Of a stretch of 31,149 bases of DNA, positions 29,271 through 31,149 are shown one piece after another. This DNA comes from Nitrososphaerota archaeon (lineage in GTDB: Archaea > Thermoproteota > Nitrososphaeria > Nitrososphaerales > Gagatemarchaeaceae). A program made the position numbers and the translations under genes. The notes beneath the pieces are model-generated. The model worked only from the letters and a program-made list of their open reading frames with translations, searched no databases and was not told where the DNA came from. The stretch spans positions 1-31,149 of the forward strand of contig VBPQ01000012.1 of NCBI GenBank assembly GCA_005877185.1. The letters are read 5' to 3'. Within the stretch, counting starts at the first letter, position 1. Every line of letters begins with the position of its first letter.

Positions 29271-29533
29271 TCAGTAGCCTTTCTCGATGACTCTATCAGC
29301 CTCTCGACTTCCTGCTGAGTGAATCCTATCTTATTCGCCTTCTCTCTTGACTTGGCCAGCAGCTGCTTCAGCCTTATCCTCTCCTGCGAGAACTCGATTT
29401 TTCTCAGTATTATGGTATCACCCAATCCAAGTATGACAAAGCGTGTCCCTTCGCCGAGTTTCATTCTCTTCCTTATCTCGCTGGGCACTACTATCTGTCC
29501 CTTGTCCGAAAGCCTCGTGAACTCTATGCTCAC
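29267..29533 (-). CDS. AbrB/SpoVT-type antitoxin
   Basis: 88 residues from GTG 29533. FTRLSDKGQIVVPSEIRKRM and LGEGTRFVILGLGDTIILRK form the swapped-hairpin AbrB DNA-binding domain; the helical C-terminus (RLKQLLAKSREKANKIGF, VERLIESSR) is the toxin-binding part. Its stop overlaps the start of the PIN toxin gene by 4 bp, the usual antitoxin-toxin order. It should bind its own promoter; a palindrome lies just upstream. The gene is intact although its toxin is frameshifted. Confidence 0.9.
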   Translation of the reverse strand: MSIEFTRLSDKGQIVVPSEIRKRMKLGEGTRFVILGLGDTIILRKIEFSQERIRLKQLLAKSREKANKIGFTQQEVERLIESSRKATD

Positions 29534-29544
29534 AGTCTCACTTC

Positions 29545-29560
29545 GTAAGATGTATCTTAC
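29545..29560. promoter_or_regulatory. Palindrome upstream of the AbrB-type antitoxin gene
   Basis: GTAAGAT and ATCTTAC are perfect 7-bp inverted arms separated by 2 bp, starting 12 bp upstream of the antitoxin's GTG. This is the expected place for an autoregulatory operator of an AbrB-type antitoxin; a TATA-like GAATACATG lies beyond it. Confidence 0.55.
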
Positions 29561-29749
29561 TCCATGTATTCATAGATTGGGATTCAGCCGGTGCTAGAGA
29601 GCGATTTTGGAAGGAGGTAACGGGAAGAGTCATCAGGATTCTGAGTCTGCTTACCTTCTACGTCCCCGTCTCTCCCCGGGGCCGAGTCGAAGTCAATTTA
29701 TCCACTTCACCAGAAATAACACCGCTCGTCGCGTGTTCTGCCTGCTCCG

Positions 29750-31149
29750 CTAATTTGCCGAACCGCCGTTTACGACAATTCTCTTCCCTTGCCTCTCGAC
29801 AATCCTCTTCCCTTGCCTCTTCTCCGTCTTCTCCAATGGCACCGCCTGATACGCCGATTCCTCCGGCGTCTCCTGAAGCACGTGGCGATGGTAGTGCTCC
29901 ACCGGCATGAGCGCCCCGAACGCCCTCTGAACCACTTCGCTCAGCGCGGGATGGATGTGAATCGCCTCGTTGATTGTGTCCGAGCTTCTATCGGGGGTGT
30001 ACATCACATTTACGATTTCGTGTATCAGGATTGAAGCGTAGGGTCCGATGATGTGCGCACCTAGTATTCGCCGAGTGGAGCCATCGATGATCACCTTGAC
30101 AAAATAGTCTTTGACGTTCATCGCCTCCCCTTTCGCCGTGTCTTCATACTTGTAGAAGCCGATTCGGACCTTGTCCCCGTACTGCTGAACCGCATCCTTC
30201 TCTTTTAGTCCCACGCTCGCAACCTCTGGATAGGTGAAGACAGCATGAGGTATAGCGTGGTAGTCCACCTTGACCCTTTGCTTCAGGACCGCGTTGTAGT
30301 AGATGACCTCGGATTCGTAGTTCGCTACGTGCTTGAAGAGGTATCTCCCGTCTGCGTCGCCAAAGGCCCAGACGTTGGGAAGCGAAGTCTCGAGGTATTC
30401 GTTGACCGCGATCCAACCTTCTTTGGTGACGCTTATCTTGGCTTTTTCGGGATGCAGGATCTCTGTAATGGGGCCTCTCCCCGCCGCGACCAGGATTTCG
30501 TCGGCTTCCACCTGCCTCCTTCTGCTACTCTTTCTATCGCGGGCGGTCAGGCGCTTATGACCGCTCGAGGTCTTCTCCACCTCCTCCACCTCATGATCGG
30601 TCAGGATCTCCATGTGTCTCCCCAGCTCTCTCCTTGCCAGAGCGGAAACTTCAGGCTCCTCTTCCGGGAGGAACCGCTCATTCCTCCCCAGTATCGTAAC
30701 CCGCGACCCCATGCTGGAAAAGAAGTGGCCGTACTCGGCTGCGATGTATCCTCCCCCCACGATCGCGATGCTCTTTGGCAGAGCCGTCAACTTCAGGACC
30801 GTATCGCTCGTGAGGTAGCCGGTCTCCTCCAGTCCCTTTATCGCTGGTATCATGGTCTTCGACCCGATGCAGAGAAAGATCATCTTCGAAGTTATCGTGT
30901 CGCCTCCCACCTTCAGAGTGTAGGGGGAGACGAATTCGGCAACCGACTGATAGTAGTCTATGTTCTCCGAACTGGAGAGTCCCCTGCGTATCGCGTTTAT
31001 CTCCTCGTAGATTAGCATCCTCATCCTGTCCATGATCTTCCCGAAATCTATCTCTGTGATCTCTGCTCCGACGCCCAACTCTCCCGCCTTCTCGAGTGTT
31101 CGGACAAGCTCCGCGGGATAGAGCAGGATCTTTGATGGTATGCAGCCTC
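29750..31149 (-). CDS. Dihydrolipoamide-dehydrogenase-family flavoprotein, 5'-partial
   Basis: The reading frame enters at the right edge: the first visible residues, GCIPSKILLYPAEL, follow on from the redox-active CxxxxC loop, so about 45 N-terminal residues with the FAD-binding glycine motif lie outside. Visible parts: NAD-binding SIAIVGGGYIAAEYGHFFSS, the second FAD motif VWAFGDADGRYLFKHVA, and the dimerisation domain with HIHPALSEVVQRAF, whose His and Glu form the active-site base pair of lipoamide dehydrogenases. The HP-x-LSE motif argues for lipoamide dehydrogenase rather than mercuric reductase. It transfers electrons between a dithiol and NAD via FAD. The C-terminus carries a duplicated RQGKRIV, from a 24-bp tandem repeat. 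Mycothione or other disulfide reductases remain possible. Confidence 0.9.
   Translation of the reverse strand, partial: GCIPSKILLYPAELVRTLEKAGELGVGAEITEIDFGKIMDRMRMLIYEEINAIRRGLSSSENIDYYQSVAEFVSPYTLKVGGDTITSKMIFLCIGSKTMIPAIKGLEETGYLTSDTVLKLTALPKSIAIVGGGYIAAEYGHFFSSMGSRVTILGRNERFLPEEEPEVSALARRELGRHMEILTDHEVEEVEKTSSGHKRLTARDRKSSRRRQVEADEILVAAGRGPITEILHPEKAKISVTKEGWIAVNEYLETSLPNVWAFGDADGRYLFKHVANYESEVIYYNAVLKQRVKVDYHAIPHAVFTYPEVASVGLKEKDAVQQYGDKVRIGFYKYEDTAKGEAMNVKDYFVKVIIDGSTRRILGAHIIGPYASILIHEIVNVMYTPDRSSDTINEAIHIHPALSEVVQRAFGALMPVEHYHRHVLQETPEESAYQAVPLEKTEKRQGKRIVERQGKRIVVNGGSAN
29773..29820. repeat. 24-bp tandem repeat within the flavoprotein C-terminus
   Basis: Two 24-bp units (29773-29796 and 29797-29820) differ at one base. 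Because 24 is a multiple of three the duplication is in frame and repeats the peptide RQGKRIV near the C-terminal end. Confidence 0.85.

Noticed and set aside
29561..29749. Small gene between the antitoxin and the flavoprotein
   Set aside because: No open frame with a start, promoter spacing and sensible composition was found.

Overview
The window looks like a chromosome segment of a high-GC archaeon, most plausibly Nitrososphaerota (Thaumarchaeota) or a close Thermoproteota relative. The signs are: archaeal TATA-like boxes (TTTATA, CTTATAAG, TTTAAA) centred about 26 bp upstream of many start codons, so that most transcripts would be leaderless; frequent GTG and TTG starts; KaiC/GvpD-like ATPases; PIN toxins; and Ser/Thr-rich secreted proteins with a C-terminal membrane anchor. 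No rRNA, tRNA, CRISPR array or insertion sequence was found. The phylum call is inference.

Layout. 1-4.1 kb (minus strand): two tandem paralogous secreted proteins with an N-terminal spherulin-4 (GH135-like) barrel; the first runs off the left edge. 4.3-5.4 kb: an ATP-grasp ligase. 5.5-9.3 kb (plus): an operon of a small helical-repeat protein, a PelF-like glycosyltransferase and a PelG-like membrane exporter. 9.4-12.2 kb (minus): two extended-SDR sugar-nucleotide epimerases headed by a paralogue of the same helical-repeat protein. 12.4-14.2 kb: glmS, divergent from that arm. 14.25-16.05 kb: a small zinc-finger protein and a KaiC/GvpD-like ATPase. 16.06-17.6 kb: small ORFs and a third spherulin-4-like membrane protein, whose 3' end overlaps ppsA (PEP synthase, minus). 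19.9-20.5 kb: a truncated, frameshifted secreted-protein remnant. 20.7-23.4 kb: a lone receiver protein and a soluble histidine kinase with three repeated sensor modules. 23.5-25.0 kb: glutamine synthetase. 25.1-25.7 kb: vapBC with a frameshifted toxin. 25.9-28.1 kb: a CsoR-like repressor and a P1B-type ATPase. 28.2-29.5 kb: an AbrB/PIN toxin-antitoxin pair and a DEDDh exonuclease, with both toxin and exonuclease frameshifted. 29.75 kb to the right edge: a dihydrolipoamide-dehydrogenase-family flavoprotein, 5'-partial.

How the genes may work together. GlmS makes glucosamine-6-phosphate, the entry to UDP-GlcNAc. The epimerases could give UDP-GalNAc. PelF plus PelG are the polymerase/exporter pair of the bacterial Pel polysaccharide. 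Spherulin-4 (GH135) enzymes cut GalNAc-containing polymers such as fungal galactosaminogalactan. The segment therefore reads as an archaeal Pel/galactosaminogalactan-like exopolysaccharide locus, with two small helical-repeat proteins heading its two arms. This reconstruction is the main finding; the parts are recognised from sequence and their joint role is inferred.

A second theme is gene decay. Four accessory genes carry single-base frameshifts in short homopolymer runs, while about 26 kb of other coding sequence is uninterrupted.
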